In this document: positions 13,669 to 14,807 of the stretch, in pieces
How the letters are laid out: every line of letters starts with the position of its first letter
How positions within the stretch are numbered: the first letter of the stretch is position 1
NCBI GenBank assembly: GCA_946886545.1
Contig: CAMPIU010000025.1
Span: forward strand, 1-14,807
DNA length: 14,807 nucleotides
Source: an uncultured Flavobacteriales bacterium
GTDB lineage: Bacteria; Bacteroidota; Bacteroidia; Flavobacteriales; Crocinitomicaceae
Reading direction: 5' to 3'
Translations under genes and position numbers: made by a program
Notes under the pieces: generated by a model
The model's input: the letters and a program-made list of their open reading frames with translations, nothing else
What the model was told of the DNA's origin: nothing
Databases searched by the model: none

Positions 13669-14807
13669 CTAAGTCTTTCTCTTCTGCTTTTTAGCAGCGG
13701 GGAACAAAATATTATTCAGGATCAAGCGATAACCCGGTGAATTCGGATGGAGATTCAAATCCGTTGGCGGATCTCCTACTTTGTGCTGAAAATCTTCAGG
13801 ATCATGTCCACCATAGAATGTCCAGGTACCTTGTCCCAATTCTCCATGAATGTACCGAGCTGTATTTAATGCCTTATTCTCACCCATTACCAATACGTTC
13901 GACTTGATCAAATCACGTCTGAAATCGGTAGTTTGTCCCATGAATCCGTCGATTACATCTGTATGACACTGGGTCAGCATTGCCGGAACAATATCCCATT
14001 TGGCTGAGAAATCAAACAGGGTGAATTTATCCTGGCTTTCAGGTAAACGATGCAGGTCCGTTCCGTCAATATTGGAATATTCGTATACCATCGGATCCTG
14101 AACGAGAATAAAATCCTTGAATGCAAAAGTCATGTTATAATCCAGTTCATTCTGACAATTCGGATCTCTTGGATCGCCATCGAACATCCGTTCACAAACA
14201 TCCGTCCCATGAGCAGAAAGTGCAATATCAAAGCTATCTGTTCCACTGCACATGGTAAACAGGAATCCACCGCCAATCACGAAATTCCGGAGGTTATTGG
14301 CTACCGCCAATTTTAACTGGGAGACTTTGGCAAAACCTAAATCGGAAGCATCTTTTTCAGCATCCGCAACCTGATTGATGTACCAGGATTCCCGGTGGAA
14401 AGAGGCATAGAATTTACCATATTGACCCGTAAAATCTTCGTGATGCAAATGCAGCCAGTCGTATTTGGGTAAAACTCCCATGACAATGGCTGAATCGTAA
14501 ATTTTATCGTAAGGAATTTCGGCATAATCCAAAACCATGGTTACGGCATCATCCCAGGGCAAAGCACTATTTGGAGTATAAACCGCAATTTTCGGTGCTT
14601 TTTCCAATTGTACAATTTCCATATTTACTTCCGGGTTGGCTATTTCCGTTCGAATAGCGTTTACCTGTCCGTCGGCAACAATTTCATAACTTACTCCGCG
14701 AATGATCAGTTCTTCTTCGATTGTCCGCAGATGTGGGAATAGAAAAGAACCGCCCCGGTAATTCAGCAGCCACTCCATAACCACTCCATTTTCAAGTACC
14801 CAGAAAG
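13669..14807 (-). CDS. Asparagine synthetase B-like protein of Bacteroidota (5' partial)
   Basis: The frame is open to the right edge, reading FWVLENGVVMEWLLNYRGGSF, so the true start lies outside; a GTG at 14784 is internal. About 379 residues are visible, ending RKT before TAG. Segments EWLLNYRGGSFLFP, ELIIRGVSYEIV, LHLHHEDFTGQYGKF, ANNLRNFVIGGGFLFTMCSGTDSFDIALSAHGTD (key residues: GGG, C and SGTDS), ARYIHGELGQGTWTFYGGHDPEDFQHKVGDPPTDLNLHPNSPGYRLILNN match, from memory, a conserved Bacteroidota family that databases label asparagine synthetase B. I see neither an N-terminal Cys nucleophile domain (outside the window in any case) nor the AsnB SGGxDS loop. GGGFLFTMCSGTDSFD looks rather like a glutamine-amidotransferase-type or BPL_N-like nucleophile loop. 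The inherited label is therefore doubtful. It is followed by a 395-bp spacer with a terminator-like hairpin. Confidence 0.75.
   Translation of the reverse strand, partial: FWVLENGVVMEWLLNYRGGSFLFPHLRTIEEELIIRGVSYEIVADGQVNAIRTEIANPEVNMEIVQLEKAPKIAVYTPNSALPWDDAVTMVLDYAEIPYDKIYDSAIVMGVLPKYDWLHLHHEDFTGQYGKFYASFHRESWYINQVADAEKDASDLGFAKVSQLKLAVANNLRNFVIGGGFLFTMCSGTDSFDIALSAHGTDVCERMFDGDPRDPNCQNELDYNMTFAFKDFILVQDPMVYEYSNIDGTDLHRLPESQDKFTLFDFSAKWDIVPAMLTQCHTDVIDGFMGQTTDFRRDLIKSNVLVMGENKALNTARYIHGELGQGTWTFYGGHDPEDFQHKVGDPPTDLNLHPNSPGYRLILNNILFPAAKKQKRKT

Overview
The window looks like a chromosomal segment of a Bacteroidota bacterium, most likely Flavobacteriales and possibly a Fluviicola/Crocinitomicaceae-like organism. 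The support is a C-terminal type IX secretion (T9SS) sorting domain on two proteins, the GSVSYSIGQV...QGVQQ signature of secreted proteins in that group, several TAnnTTTG (-7) promoter boxes typical of Bacteroidota, weak Shine-Dalgarno signals, AT-rich spacers, and house-keeping genes in Bacteroidota style (a XerD-type recombinase head-to-head with aroQ, rimO, lgt, trhO). The genus is inference only.

Left part (1-3876, + strand): the 3' end of a T9SS cargo gene, then 2 bp later a gene for a secreted tail-fibre/adhesin-like protein, a spacer with two inverted repeats, a class I SAM methyltransferase, and a membrane protein made of a DUF1304 domain plus an unusual 156-residue tail. Middle (3919-6803): a GxxExxY nuclease-fold gene that sits like a cassette between imperfect inverted repeats, then aroQ and xerD divergent with touching start codons, then a HTH regulator convergent with xerD.

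Right part (6885-14807, all - strand): a two-gene unit for a small secreted coiled-coil protein and a 688-residue T9SS cargo protein with four Ig-like repeats. It has a good TTTG-N19-TAnnTTTG promoter overlapped by a 16-bp palindrome, a long leader and a clear terminator. Further along lie rimO, lgt and trhO. The trhO reading frame is interrupted by a single in-frame TAG between the rhodanese domain and the Cys-rich C-terminal domain, with both halves well preserved. A 395-bp spacer holds 8-bp tandem repeats and several hairpins. The window ends inside a gene of the Bacteroidota family usually labelled asparagine synthetase B.

Most of the window is core genome: tRNA modification (trhO), ribosomal protein modification (rimO), lipoprotein maturation (lgt), the shikimate pathway (aroQ) and chromosome dimer resolution (xerD), interspersed with secreted surface proteins. 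I see no rRNA, tRNA, CRISPR array, transposase or prophage. The points most worth a second look are the TAG-split trhO, the inverted-repeat-flanked GxxExxY cassette, the DUF1304 fusion, and the promoter/operator/leader at 9373-9627.
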